From Gemmataceae bacterium (GTDB taxonomy: Bacteria; Planctomycetota; Planctomycetia; Gemmatales; Gemmataceae), in NCBI GenBank assembly GCA_009692005.1, contig SHZZ01000006.1, positions 1 through 64,000 on the forward strand: a stretch of 64,000 nucleotides of DNA, given 5' to 3'. Position numbers and translations under genes: made by a program. A model generated the notes under the pieces. The model saw nothing but the letters and a program-made list of their open reading frames with translations, did not search any database and had not been told where the DNA came from. Positions within the stretch are counted from its first letter, which is position 1. Each line of letters opens with the position of its first letter. Positions 17,042 through 25,467 of this stretch are shown one piece after another.

Positions 17042-18925
17042 ATGCGCATGTTGGCAGGCGGTATTTTTCTGCTGGTGTTTCTCCCTCTTCTCCAAGGGCA
17101 GCCAAATCATGCTTACTTAAAAACTTTCGTTGACAAGTCGGTGGCCGCTGGCGTGGCTTATTTGAAAAAGAACCAAGCCGCCGATGGCACCTGGGGAAGG
17201 ACGGACATTGGCGCCACGGCTCTGGCCGGCTTGGCGCTAATGGAAGCCGGTTGCCCTGCGGACGAACCGGCCTTGGTCAAAGCCCGCCTTGCCGTGCTGC
17301 AACAAGCTTTTTCAACCACTCAAACTTATTCCATCGCCCTTTCCTTGTTGTTTCTGGATCGCCTGGGGACTGCCTCCGACATTCCCATTATTGAATCCCT
17401 GGGAGTTCGTTTGCTGGCTGGCCAGGGTTCAAGCGGTGGATGGGGATATAATTGCCCGGGCCTGGCTAACGAAGAACAAACGCGGTTGCAAAACCTGCAA
17501 TCGGCCACCGTGGAATTAAAAGGAGCCCGGACCTTTCCCAAAGTCGGCTCCCCCAGAAAATCTTTTACCGACCTCCCTCTGGAAATTCAAAAACAAATCC
17601 GTCAAATCCAGGTAACGCAAGCGGCGGAAGGGAATGCCCTGGAGGCAGGAAGCAACGACAATTCCAACACTCAATTTGCCACCCTGGCTCTGTGGGTAGC
17701 CCGGCGGCATGGAATTCCGGTCGACATCCCCATGCAAAAAATCCGCATCCGCTTTGCTCGGTCGCAAGGGCCCGATGGCGGCTGGGGATATACACCCGGG
17801 ACCTCATCCTCCGTCACCATGACCGCCGCCGGCTGCCTTTGCTTGGGGCTTTCCTCCGGCTTCCTTTTCGAAAAAGCCCAAGAGTTAAATCTCCGGGGGA
17901 ATTTTGACCCGGCCAAGGATCCTTTCCTTCTACGGGGGCTTCAAGCGCTGGGTTCATGCACTGGCGTTCAAGCTGGGGCGGGGAAGCAAGCGTATTTCCC
18001 CCGTTTGGGAAACCAAGCGGGTCAAAGTTATTACTTCCTTTGGTCCTTGGAAAGAGTGGCGCGCGGTTTGGGACTTGCCACCTTGGCCCGGAAAGATTGG
18101 TACGCCTGGGGGGCAGAAATTATTGTGGCCAGCCAAAGCCCTGAGGGGGGCTGGGACGGTGATTACCGGGAATATTTTGCCGACACCAGTTTCGCTATCC
18201 TGTTTTTGACCAAGGCCAATTTGGCCCAAGACCTGACGACCCTGCTGCGTGGTTCGGTCAATGACCCGGGAGTGGTGGAATTGCGGACAGGAGGCGTTGG
18301 GGGAACAGGCCTGGTTGATCTGGCCACGAAAAAAGGGCTTGGCCTGGCCATAGGCGGCAAGGGCGAGGGAGCCTCACAGGGCAAAATGAAATACAACCAA
18401 ACCAAAAAGGACACTCCCGGGAAAACGGTCACCACGCCAAATCCCAAAGACAACCAACCAATTGATTCCCACGCATCCCAATTGAAGTCACCCAATCAGG
18501 CAATGTTCATGGAAGCTTTGGAATCTCTTAAGAACGGAAAAGGGGTCGAATTTTCCCTCACCTTGGCCAAGACGATTCCGGAGCTCGCTGAAGACAGGAA
18601 ACTATCTGCCAGGAGGGCGCTGGCTGAACGGCTTGCAGGTTTTTCTCCTGCCACCATTGCCTCCTACCTGGACAACCCCTTGCCAGAGGCCCGGGCCGGA
18701 GCCATTAATGCCCTGGCTTTAAGGGAAATCGATACTTACCTGGAAGCCATTGTGGACCACCTGGGGGATCCCTCTCCTTGGGTGCGAAAATGTTCTCTGT
18801 TGGCGTTGAAACAATTGGCGGGCAAGGAATTTCCACCGCAATTCGACTCCTCTCCGGACGATCCAATAAAATTAATCGCGGCGTGGAAATCCTTCTTGAA
18901 ATCTCGTCCCGCCAAGGTCAAATAA
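17042..18925 (+). CDS. Exported squalene-cyclase-like repeat protein with C-terminal HEAT domain
   Basis: A 627-residue protein with a signal peptide (hydrophobic residues 3-17). Prenyltransferase/squalene-oxidase repeats recur with QW-type motifs: QAADGTWG near residue 46, GSSGGWGYN near 135, QGPDGGWGYT near 242 and QSPEGGWDGD near 365. The DxDD acid of squalene-hopene cyclase is not seen, so a cyclase reaction is unlikely. A low-complexity Lys/Gly/Thr stretch (about 430-490) leads to a C-terminal HEAT-like region (510-625). Planctomycetes have many such exported proteins of unknown role (family knowledge). The following gene starts 95 bases downstream, so co-transcription is possible. Confidence 0.8.
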   Translation: MRMLAGGIFLLVFLPLLQGQPNHAYLKTFVDKSVAAGVAYLKKNQAADGTWGRTDIGATALAGLALMEAGCPADEPALVKARLAVLQQAFSTTQTYSIALSLLFLDRLGTASDIPIIESLGVRLLAGQGSSGGWGYNCPGLANEEQTRLQNLQSATVELKGARTFPKVGSPRKSFTDLPLEIQKQIRQIQVTQAAEGNALEAGSNDNSNTQFATLALWVARRHGIPVDIPMQKIRIRFARSQGPDGGWGYTPGTSSSVTMTAAGCLCLGLSSGFLFEKAQELNLRGNFDPAKDPFLLRGLQALGSCTGVQAGAGKQAYFPRLGNQAGQSYYFLWSLERVARGLGLATLARKDWYAWGAEIIVASQSPEGGWDGDYREYFADTSFAILFLTKANLAQDLTTLLRGSVNDPGVVELRTGGVGGTGLVDLATKKGLGLAIGGKGEGASQGKMKYNQTKKDTPGKTVTTPNPKDNQPIDSHASQLKSPNQAMFMEALESLKNGKGVEFSLTLAKTIPELAEDRKLSARRALAERLAGFSPATIASYLDNPLPEARAGAINALALREIDTYLEAIVDHLGDPSPWVRKCSLLALKQLAGKEFPPQFDSSPDDPIKLIAAWKSFLKSRPAKVK

Positions 18926-19019
18926 ACCATTTCCTCAGGCTCGTGGGCGAGGCAAAATCCTTTCCGGGCCAAGAGTTCCATAAAATTGACCCGGTCCACC
19001 TCATTGCTGGGATCACAGG

Positions 19020-20420
19020 ATGCACCGTGACCGTTATCTCTTTGTCACAGGGAAACTCGCGGAACCCGCGCTCGCGGGTTTATTATCCGAAGCTCAAAAG
19101 GACCTGACATTTGATTGGGACATCGGTTTGTTACCGATCAATGTGGCGGCGCTGGCAACCACGGATTGGATCGCCACCCATTTAAAAGTTCCCAGTGAAA
19201 CCACGCGAATTCTAATTCCTGGATTGTGCCGAGGTTCCACCGACATACTTGAATCGGCCTTTGGCAAGCCGGTTGTGAAGGGGCCAAAGGATTACCGCGA
19301 TATCCCAGACTATTTCAAATTACCCTCCGCAGGCGAATACCCCGCAGGCTATGGGGAACACAGCATCGAAATCATCGCGGAAATCAACCACGCGGGCGAA
19401 CTTCCTTTTGCTCAATTGGAAGAGATGGCCAGAAATTACCAGTCCCAGGGAGCAGACCGGATCGACCTCGGCTGTACCCCAGGAAATCCATGGAAAGGAA
19501 TTGGAACGGCTGTTCAAAAACTGAAAAAGTTGGGTTTTCAAATCTCGGTGGACAGCATGGACGGTTGGGAAATCGCCACTGCCGTGGATTCAGGCGCCGA
19601 TCTCGTGCTAAGCGCCTGCGCGTCCAATCTGGAATTTTTCCGAAACCTTGATTGTGAAATCGTGGTTATACCGGAAACGCCAAGCGACCTGGAAACTCTG
19701 TATGCCGCCCGCGACACTCTCCTGTCCTGGGGGAAAAAAATCCGCCTCGACCCCATTCTTGAACCAATTGGCCATGGTTTCGCTGCCTCGCTCCGGCGCT
19801 ACTATGAAGTCCGCGATAAGTTCCCCCAAGATCCAATCCTCATGGGTGTGGGTAATTTGACGGAACTCACCGATGCGGATTCCTCAGGGATCAATATCCT
19901 TCTTTTAGCCATTTGCCAGGAGTTGGACATCCAAAGCGTTCTAACCACGGCGGTAATCAATTGGTGCAAAACCGCCGTGCAAGAACTTCACCTTGGCAGA
20001 AAAATGGTCCACTATGCCTGCAAGAACCGGGTGATTCCCAAAAGACTTGAACCCGAACTGGTTACACTTCGCGACCCAACCATTCGGCGGTTTGGACAGG
20101 AAACCCTGAATCGCCTGGCCCGGGAAATCAAAGACCCAAACTTCAGGGTTTTCGCCGAGGAGGGCTTGATCCATGTCATGAACAAAGACATGCACCTTAC
20201 CTCCGACAACCCATTCCACCTGGCCAAGGAATTGGTTGAAAAGGCCGGAGTAGACCCGGCGCATGCTTTTTACCTGGGATACGAAATTTGCAAGGCCAAC
20301 ACCGCACTGACTTTGGATAAGAATTACACTCAAGACCAGGAACTTCGCTGGGGATTTTTAACCCGGAAAGAAGCCCCTGGAAACCACGGAGCCAAGGAGA
20401 CACAGAGGAATCCGGATTGA
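19020..20420 (+). CDS. DUF6513 dihydropteroate-synthase-like protein
   Basis: A 466-residue protein. Residues 1-110 match the DUF6513 N-terminal region (RYLFVTGKLAEPAL, ILIPGLCRGS). The rest is a TIM barrel related to dihydropteroate synthase (IIAEINHAGELP, GADRIDLGCTPG, ISVDSMDGWEI, GADLVLSACAS, GVGNLTELTDADSSG). Proteins of this kind are linked in methylotrophs and planctomycetes to tetrahydromethanopterin-dependent C1 metabolism (family knowledge, from memory). The adjacent pabB would supply 4-aminobenzoate, the building block needed for methanopterin, which supports that idea. The exact reaction is not established here. A true folP is at the right edge of the window, so this is not the main folate enzyme. 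Confidence 0.8.
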   Translation: MHRDRYLFVTGKLAEPALAGLLSEAQKDLTFDWDIGLLPINVAALATTDWIATHLKVPSETTRILIPGLCRGSTDILESAFGKPVVKGPKDYRDIPDYFKLPSAGEYPAGYGEHSIEIIAEINHAGELPFAQLEEMARNYQSQGADRIDLGCTPGNPWKGIGTAVQKLKKLGFQISVDSMDGWEIATAVDSGADLVLSACASNLEFFRNLDCEIVVIPETPSDLETLYAARDTLLSWGKKIRLDPILEPIGHGFAASLRRYYEVRDKFPQDPILMGVGNLTELTDADSSGINILLLAICQELDIQSVLTTAVINWCKTAVQELHLGRKMVHYACKNRVIPKRLEPELVTLRDPTIRRFGQETLNRLAREIKDPNFRVFAEEGLIHVMNKDMHLTSDNPFHLAKELVEKAGVDPAHAFYLGYEICKANTALTLDKNYTQDQELRWGFLTRKEAPGNHGAKETQRNPD

Positions 20421-20435
20421 CGATTCCAGAAGCCT

Positions 20436-21893
20436 ATGCAATCGCGTCAAGAAATTTCGCCCCTGTACCAGGAAATCACCGTCCCCTTAACCCCCGAGGA
20501 GGCGTTGCGGGCTTTTCAGAATGAACCCGGCTTATTATTCCTGGATGGCCAGCATGAAGCCGGGCATTTTTCCTTCCTCACCGCCTCGCCTTTTCAAACC
20601 ATTCGAGAAAGCCGAGGGGAATGGTTCGTAGATGAGAAAAAAATCCACCTGGAAAATCCCCTGGCCTTTTTGCAATCGCTCGTGAGTTGTTGGCAGGTGA
20701 GCCCCTCCAAGGGAGCGCCTCCTTTTCCCGGCGGGCTGGCCGGATATTTCAGTTACGAATTCGCCAACTATTTGGAAAAACTCCCCTGCCCAAAAGACTC
20801 CCCCATCAATCCTCCGGGCCTTTGGCTGGGAATGTACGACTGGGTTTTGGCCTTCAACCTATCCACCGGAAAAACTCATTTGGTATCGACGGGGATTCCT
20901 GAAGAAACCGCCTCCGGGAGAATCCTGCGCGCCCATAAACAAGCGGCCTGGGTGATGGAAAAAATCCACTCCCGCCAAGAGCTCCATTTCCCAGTGATTT
21001 TCCCTCTTCCCGCCGATTTGTCTGGCTGGATCGAACCGACCAGCCAAGACGGCCTGTTTGCCGATTTTTCAGAAGCGGATTACCTCAACCGGATTGGCCA
21101 GGCGCGCGAATTCATCCACGCTGGTGATTGCTTTCAGGTTAATTTCACGCAACGCTTTTGGCATAGGCAACTCCTGCCCAACCTGGATCAGTATGAAATA
21201 TTGCGCCAGGTCTGCCCGGCCCCTCATTCGGCGTATTTTTCCACTCCCTGGGGCGCCATTCTCAGCGCTTCACCAGAAAGGTTTTTGTCCGTGAGAAATG
21301 GCCAGGTTCAAACTTTCCCCATCAAGGGAACCCGGCCCCGGGGGAAAACCCAGGAACTCGACCAGCAACTGGCTGAGGAACTTGCATCCAGTGCCAAAGA
21401 CCGCGCGGAAAATGTCATGATTGTCGACTTGATGCGCAATGACCTGGGGCGAGTTTGCCAATATGGCTCAGTCCAAGTGAAATCCCTTTGCCAGGTGGAA
21501 ACTTTTTCCAATGTGCATCACCTTGTGTCTCAGGTGCAGGGCCAACTCGCCCCAGGGAAGACACCCATGGATTTGTTTTTCGGCTGCTTCCCCGGCGGTT
21601 CCATTACTGGGGCGCCAAAAATCCGCTCGATGGAAATCATCCATCAATTGGAAAAAACGCCTCGTGGAATTTATTGCGGCAACCTGGGTTACTTTGGCTT
21701 CGATGGCTCAGTCGACACCAGCATTTTAATACGCAGCATTTTTTCCCATAAAGGCTGGCTGCAATTTGGCGCCGGCGGCGGCATTGTCGCCGACTCCGTA
21801 CCCAGCGAGGAGTACAGCGAAGTGTGGAACAAGGCCAGCGGCATTCTGCGCATGCTTGAAGAAACCAAGAAAGCCGCACTGCAAATCACCTGA
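20436..21893 (+). CDS. pabB: Aminodeoxychorismate synthase component I
   Basis: A 485-residue chorismate-utilising enzyme, 15 bases after the DUF6513 gene. It converts chorismate with ammonia to 4-amino-4-deoxychorismate, the precursor of 4-aminobenzoate. Conserved parts are GDCFQVNFTQRF, SASPERFL, DLMRNDLGR and GCFPGGSITGAPK. The key difference between PabB and TrpE is the residue in PIxGT: here it is Lys297 (PIKGTRPRG), as in PabB, while anthranilate synthase has Ala. The N-terminal part (GGLAGYFSYEF) is also PabB-like. The amidotransferase subunit and PabC are not in the window. It converges with the oxidoreductase gene and overlaps it by 8 bases. Confidence 0.92.
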   Translation: MQSRQEISPLYQEITVPLTPEEALRAFQNEPGLLFLDGQHEAGHFSFLTASPFQTIRESRGEWFVDEKKIHLENPLAFLQSLVSCWQVSPSKGAPPFPGGLAGYFSYEFANYLEKLPCPKDSPINPPGLWLGMYDWVLAFNLSTGKTHLVSTGIPEETASGRILRAHKQAAWVMEKIHSRQELHFPVIFPLPADLSGWIEPTSQDGLFADFSEADYLNRIGQAREFIHAGDCFQVNFTQRFWHRQLLPNLDQYEILRQVCPAPHSAYFSTPWGAILSASPERFLSVRNGQVQTFPIKGTRPRGKTQELDQQLAEELASSAKDRAENVMIVDLMRNDLGRVCQYGSVQVKSLCQVETFSNVHHLVSQVQGQLAPGKTPMDLFFGCFPGGSITGAPKIRSMEIIHQLEKTPRGIYCGNLGYFGFDGSVDTSILIRSIFSHKGWLQFGAGGGIVADSVPSEEYSEVWNKASGILRMLEETKKAALQIT

Positions 21894-23004
21894 GAAAAGG
21901 TTCAAGAAGATTTCTTGGGTTGACCGCCTGGTGGGTCTCAGCGGATTGCATGACCGCCTCGCACAGGGCCAGCGTTTCCAGGTTATCTAGGCCGCTTATG
22001 GCAGGAGTGGAATTCTTTTCCACCGCAACCAGCAACTGCGCCATGGTGCCAACAAAGGCATCGGGAAACCATACTTCGTTCCAACGGGGAGTAACCCATT
22101 CCCCCTGACGGCTGCAGGAAGTGAAATCAAGGGTGCTGGGAGTTTTTTCGGGATAGCTGGGCCAGCCAATCGTTCCCCGGGCCATCCCCAGAGTTCCTTC
22201 GATCCGCCAGCGGATGCCAATGTCTTTTCCCGCGCCTTCTCTGGCGGGGCCAGTCCAGACATCATCCCATCCCGAGGCCCGCACGCCGGAATCATATTCC
22301 AAAATGTACAAATTGATGCCATCGCGATGGGGAAAACGGGTGCGGGGATCTGGGCGAGTACTGGCCAAAACCCGGTCGGGAGTGCCCAGCCAATAGCGGA
22401 AAGTATCTAGATGGTGAATGCTCATAATAAAAGTGGAAAGGGAACGCAGCCCCTCGCTCCAGGGCATCCAATGGGGGATGGCCCGCATATCCAGCGTGGC
22501 CAAGACCACCTCGCCAAGCTCTCCTGACTGAAGGAGAAATTTTGCCGCGCGGATCGATTGGTCATACCGCATATTGTGGTTGACCGCGAGTTTGACTCCT
22601 TGGTCACCACACTGGTGAACCAATTCCGCTGCCTCAGCAATCGACATGGCCAATGGCTTTTGCGCCAGTATTCCCTTGAGCGGTTTTTTCCTTTTCAACG
22701 CCTGGCGGATCAAGTCGGGTTGACAGTCCGGAGGCACGGCCACATCGAGGATTTCAATTTCCTCGTCTTGGATCAATTCAAGATAACTGGCGTAAACTTT
22801 TGGGATCCCGTGCTGCTTGGCCACTGCGACTGCGGTGGCTTCGCGACGGGAAGCCACACCCTGAACCTTCCAGCCTGCGGAATGGTAAGCCGGGATGTGA
22901 CAATCCCGCACGATAAATCCAGCTCCAAGGCAGCCAATCCTGAAATCTTTACGCAAAGGGAGTTCTGGCAACCGAGCCGCTTCAATCTCTTCCCGGGTCA
23001 CCAT
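21886..23004 (-). CDS. Gfo/Idh/MocA-family NAD(P)-dependent oxidoreductase
   Basis: A 372-residue protein starting with ATG at 23004. The Rossmann fold begins at about residue 22 (IGCLGAGFIVRDCHIPAY). The family EKP motif is present as AQKPLA, and LAVNHNMRYD and SIHHLDTFRYWLG belong to the C-terminal sugar-binding domain. Such enzymes oxidise or reduce sugars, inositol or related alcohols with NAD(P). The absence of a twin-arginine or Sec signal places it in the cytoplasm. Planctomycetes carry dozens of paralogues, so the substrate cannot be read from sequence. The gene follows ispH on the same strand after 15 bases, but the functions show no clear link. Confidence 0.88.
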   Translation of the reverse strand: MVTREEIEAARLPELPLRKDFRIGCLGAGFIVRDCHIPAYHSAGWKVQGVASRREATAVAVAKQHGIPKVYASYLELIQDEEIEILDVAVPPDCQPDLIRQALKRKKPLKGILAQKPLAMSIAEAAELVHQCGDQGVKLAVNHNMRYDQSIRAAKFLLQSGELGEVVLATLDMRAIPHWMPWSEGLRSLSTFIMSIHHLDTFRYWLGTPDRVLASTRPDPRTRFPHRDGINLYILEYDSGVRASGWDDVWTGPAREGAGKDIGIRWRIEGTLGMARGTIGWPSYPEKTPSTLDFTSCSRQGEWVTPRWNEVWFPDAFVGTMAQLLVAVEKNSTPAISGLDNLETLALCEAVMQSAETHQAVNPRNLLEPFLR

Positions 23005-23019
23005 GGTTTTTCCCCTGCC

Positions 23020-23958
23020 TTACTTCTTTTGATTTACCAAACGCAGTTCCCTGGGCAGTGGAAAGTGAACATGCTCTTCCCTCACCACCTTGTTTTCCAC
23101 TACTGCTTGATAATTATTCTTCAACCAGGCAACACATTCTTCAACCACATCCTCCGGCGCGCTGGCCCCTGCAGTGATCAGCACCGTTTGGGCCTGGTCC
23201 AGCCAGGCGTGTTGAATCTCGCCGCAGGAATCGATCAAGTAAGCCGGTTTGCCCAGCGACTGGGCCAGTTCCGCCAGCCTTTTGCTATTGGAACTATTTT
23301 GGCTGCCCAAGACCAAGACCACATCAGCCAGGGGTACAAGTTCCTTGACTGCCTCCTGGCGGTTTTGCGTCGCGTAACAAATGTCTTCCTTCGATGGCCC
23401 CGCAATCGAGGGAAACCGCGATTTAAGAACTTGGATTATTGCTTCCGCTTCATCCACGCTGAGTGTGGTTTGGGTCAAGTAGGCGACTTTGGCATCCTTG
23501 GGCAATTCCAGGGCTTGAGCTTCCGCTACATCCTGAACCAAAACAATGTTATTGGGCGCCTCTCCCATGGTTCCCAAAACCTCGTCATGCCCTTCATGCC
23601 CAATTAAAATAATGGTGAACCCTTCCCGGGCAAAACGCACCGCTTCGTTATGAACTTTGGTCACCAGGGGGCAGGTGGCATCAATGGCCCGCAAATTCCT
23701 GCCGTTGGAAGTTTGCCGGATGAGGGGAGAAACCCCATGGGCGCTGTAAAGCACTGTGGCCCCATGGGGAATTTCTTCCACTCGGTTGACAAAAGTCACG
23801 CCGCGTTTGGAAAACCGCTCCACCACATGAAGGTTGTGAACAATTTCGTGGTAAACAAAAAGGGGGGTGCCAAACTGAATCAGAGCTTGCTCGAGGCTTT
23901 CAATAGCCATGTTGACACCGGCGCAAAAGCCGCGCGGATTTGCCAGAATAACTTTCAT
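23020..23958 (-). CDS. ispH: 4-hydroxy-3-methylbut-2-enyl diphosphate reductase
   Basis: A 312-residue iron-sulfur enzyme making IPP and DMAPP in the last step of the MEP isoprenoid pathway. Cluster cysteines are Cys12 (ANPRGFCAGV), Cys96 (AIDATCPLV) and Cys194 (DICYATQNR), matching the usual spacing. Substrate-binding histidines are at 41 (VYHEIVHN), 74 (SAHGVSP) and 124, and the catalytic Glu lies in GHEGHDE. Length is normal and nothing is missing. An intrinsic terminator lies just upstream, belonging to the previous minus-strand gene, so ispH must have its own promoter in the 119-base gap or depend on readthrough. Confidence 0.97.
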   Translation of the reverse strand: MKVILANPRGFCAGVNMAIESLEQALIQFGTPLFVYHEIVHNLHVVERFSKRGVTFVNRVEEIPHGATVLYSAHGVSPLIRQTSNGRNLRAIDATCPLVTKVHNEAVRFAREGFTIILIGHEGHDEVLGTMGEAPNNIVLVQDVAEAQALELPKDAKVAYLTQTTLSVDEAEAIIQVLKSRFPSIAGPSKEDICYATQNRQEAVKELVPLADVVLVLGSQNSSNSKRLAELAQSLGKPAYLIDSCGEIQHAWLDQAQTVLITAGASAPEDVVEECVAWLKNNYQAVVENKVVREEHVHFPLPRELRLVNQKK

Positions 23959-24017
23959 AAGTCCCTTCCTTATAGTGAAATCCTAGCAAAGGATGCAGTG
24001 AATTTCCAAGGAGGGAT

Positions 24018-24046
24018 AAAAAAACCGCGGCCATTTCTGGCCGCGG
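24018..24046 (-). terminator. Intrinsic terminator after the small Cys-rich protein gene
   Basis: A perfect 9-bp stem (CCGCGGCCA at 24025-24033 with TGGCCGCGG at 24038-24046) closes a 4-base loop. On the minus strand it is followed by seven T residues (24018-24024). It lies 32 bases after the stop of the 24078-24422 gene and before ispH. Confidence 0.92.
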
Positions 24047-24077
24047 GGTGTAAACCTCTTGGTATTAACCAAGCTGT

Positions 24078-24422
24078 TTATTCAGTATATTTCACACCAC
24101 CCTTGCCAAGGGTAATCCATTTCTTCCCTTCCTTTTCCACAACGACTCCCTTGACGGTGCCTTCAGCCGGCTTGCCGCAAATCTTCTTGTGATAGGATTC
24201 GGCTTTGCCCTTATCTTTGAAGTAGAACACCACCTCTTTGTCATCCTTCTTTACCTTGATGGCATTGCCGCACTCTTCAGTTTCCTTGAGGCAGCACTTG
24301 GTGCAGCACACTTCACCCTTCAATTCAATCGCCTTGGCCTTTTCCTTTTTCTCCTGAGCAGTAACGCTCATTCCGAACAAAACAAAGGCGAACACACCCG
24401 AAAACACTGCTAAACGACTCAT
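24078..24422 (-). CDS. Small exported cysteine-rich protein
   Basis: A 114-residue protein. The ATG at 24422 is chosen over longer in-frame starts because GGGGGAGG lies 6 bases before it and a signal peptide then begins at residue 1 (LAVFSGVFAFVLFG, cleavage near TAQ). The mature part starts Lys-rich, then shows VCCTKCC, a paired-cysteine motif suited to binding a metal ion, and a further Cys at ECGNAI and at KICGKP. The second half (VVFYFKDKGKAESYHKKI) resembles small planctomycete proteins of unknown function, possibly the DUF6370 type (from memory, not certain). It is the only gene before a strong terminator, so it is its own transcription unit. Confidence 0.75.
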   Translation of the reverse strand: MSRLAVFSGVFAFVLFGMSVTAQEKKEKAKAIELKGEVCCTKCCLKETEECGNAIKVKKDDKEVVFYFKDKGKAESYHKKICGKPAEGTVKGVVVEKEGKKWITLGKGGVKYTE

Positions 24423-24428
24423 AACAAT

Positions 24429-24436
24429 CCTCCCCC
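24429..24436 (-). promoter_or_regulatory. Ribosome binding site fixing the start of the Cys-rich protein
   Basis: GGGGGAGG on the minus strand, 6 bases before the ATG at 24422. It decides against the longer reading frame that begins at 24563 and lacks a signal peptide at its N-terminus. Confidence 0.8.
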
Positions 24437-24597
24437 TGGTACGAAAATAATTCACTTTCCTCAAACGCCAACATGATAATAATCCATTCCAAAAGAAAAT
24501 CCAGATTTTTAACGGATTTTTTTCTCTGGAGACTCCCTCTTTCCATTGCCGGTTGTTTTCCATTGTCTAGGATGACTTTTTAATTCGGGTTAAACCA

Positions 24598-25467
24598 ATG
24601 GAAAAGGCGTCAAGGGTCGATCTCCTGGTTGAGGCAATTCATTGCCTATCCAAGTTTCGCAACAAAACAATTGTGGTGAAACTGGGGGGAAGCGCCATGG
24701 ACTTGGATACCCCTTTCCTCGCTTGCTTGCAAGATTTGCTACTTCTGCAAAGAGCTGGCCTGAAGGTAATTCTGGTTCACGGGGGAGGAAAGGCCATTGA
24801 TCAAGCCATGGTAAAAAGCGGTCTTCAGCCGAAAAAAATTGCTGGCCGCCGTTTCACTGATGATGCCACATTGAAAATCGTGGCCGAGGTCCTTCTGAAT
24901 GAAACCAATTCCGGGATAGTCAAAAGGATTGGGGATCTCGGAGGCAAGGCGGCTCCCTTGCATTCAGGAAGCCTACAGGCTCTTTGGGGAAGCAAATGGC
25001 GGCTGGATTCGGAAGTCGGCCAGGTGGACTTGGGACATGTGGGCCAAATTGACCGAGTGGATTGCCAAGTCATTCAGCAATCACTTCTAGCAGGAGAAAT
25101 TCCTGTCATACCCTCCCTGGCGGAAAAACCCGAAGGCGGTTTATTGAATGTGAACGCCGACACCTGTGCTTGCGCCGTCGCCTCCGCCATGAAAGCAAGT
25201 TCCCTGGTATTTCTTTCCGACACCCCAGGAATTCTCCGAGACCGGAATAACCCGTCTTCCCTGATTTCCCAACTGAATGAAAAAGATTGCCAGGATTTGA
25301 TTGCCAGCAAGGTTATTGACACCGGTATGATCCCCAAGGTGGAATCTTGCCTGGAAAGTCTCAAAAATGGCGTGGGCTCCGCCCGCATGATTGATGGCAG
25401 GGCCAATCATTCCTTATTGCTGGAGTTCACCCAGAACCAAAGTACCGGAACCGTGATCACCCTTTAA
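24598..25467 (+). CDS. argB: Acetylglutamate kinase
   Basis: A 289-residue amino-acid kinase that phosphorylates N-acetyl-L-glutamate in arginine synthesis. Motifs: VVKLGGSAM near residue 27, VHGGGKAID near 61, and NVNADTCACAVAS with FLSDTPGIL in the ATP-binding part. It is the first gene of an argB-argD-argF-rph run. Its stop overlaps the argD ATG by one base. No N-terminal extra helix typical of strongly arginine-inhibited forms is clear. The ribosome site before the ATG is poor. Confidence 0.96.
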   Translation: MEKASRVDLLVEAIHCLSKFRNKTIVVKLGGSAMDLDTPFLACLQDLLLLQRAGLKVILVHGGGKAIDQAMVKSGLQPKKIAGRRFTDDATLKIVAEVLLNETNSGIVKRIGDLGGKAAPLHSGSLQALWGSKWRLDSEVGQVDLGHVGQIDRVDCQVIQQSLLAGEIPVIPSLAEKPEGGLLNVNADTCACAVASAMKASSLVFLSDTPGILRDRNNPSSLISQLNEKDCQDLIASKVIDTGMIPKVESCLESLKNGVGSARMIDGRANHSLLLEFTQNQSTGTVITL

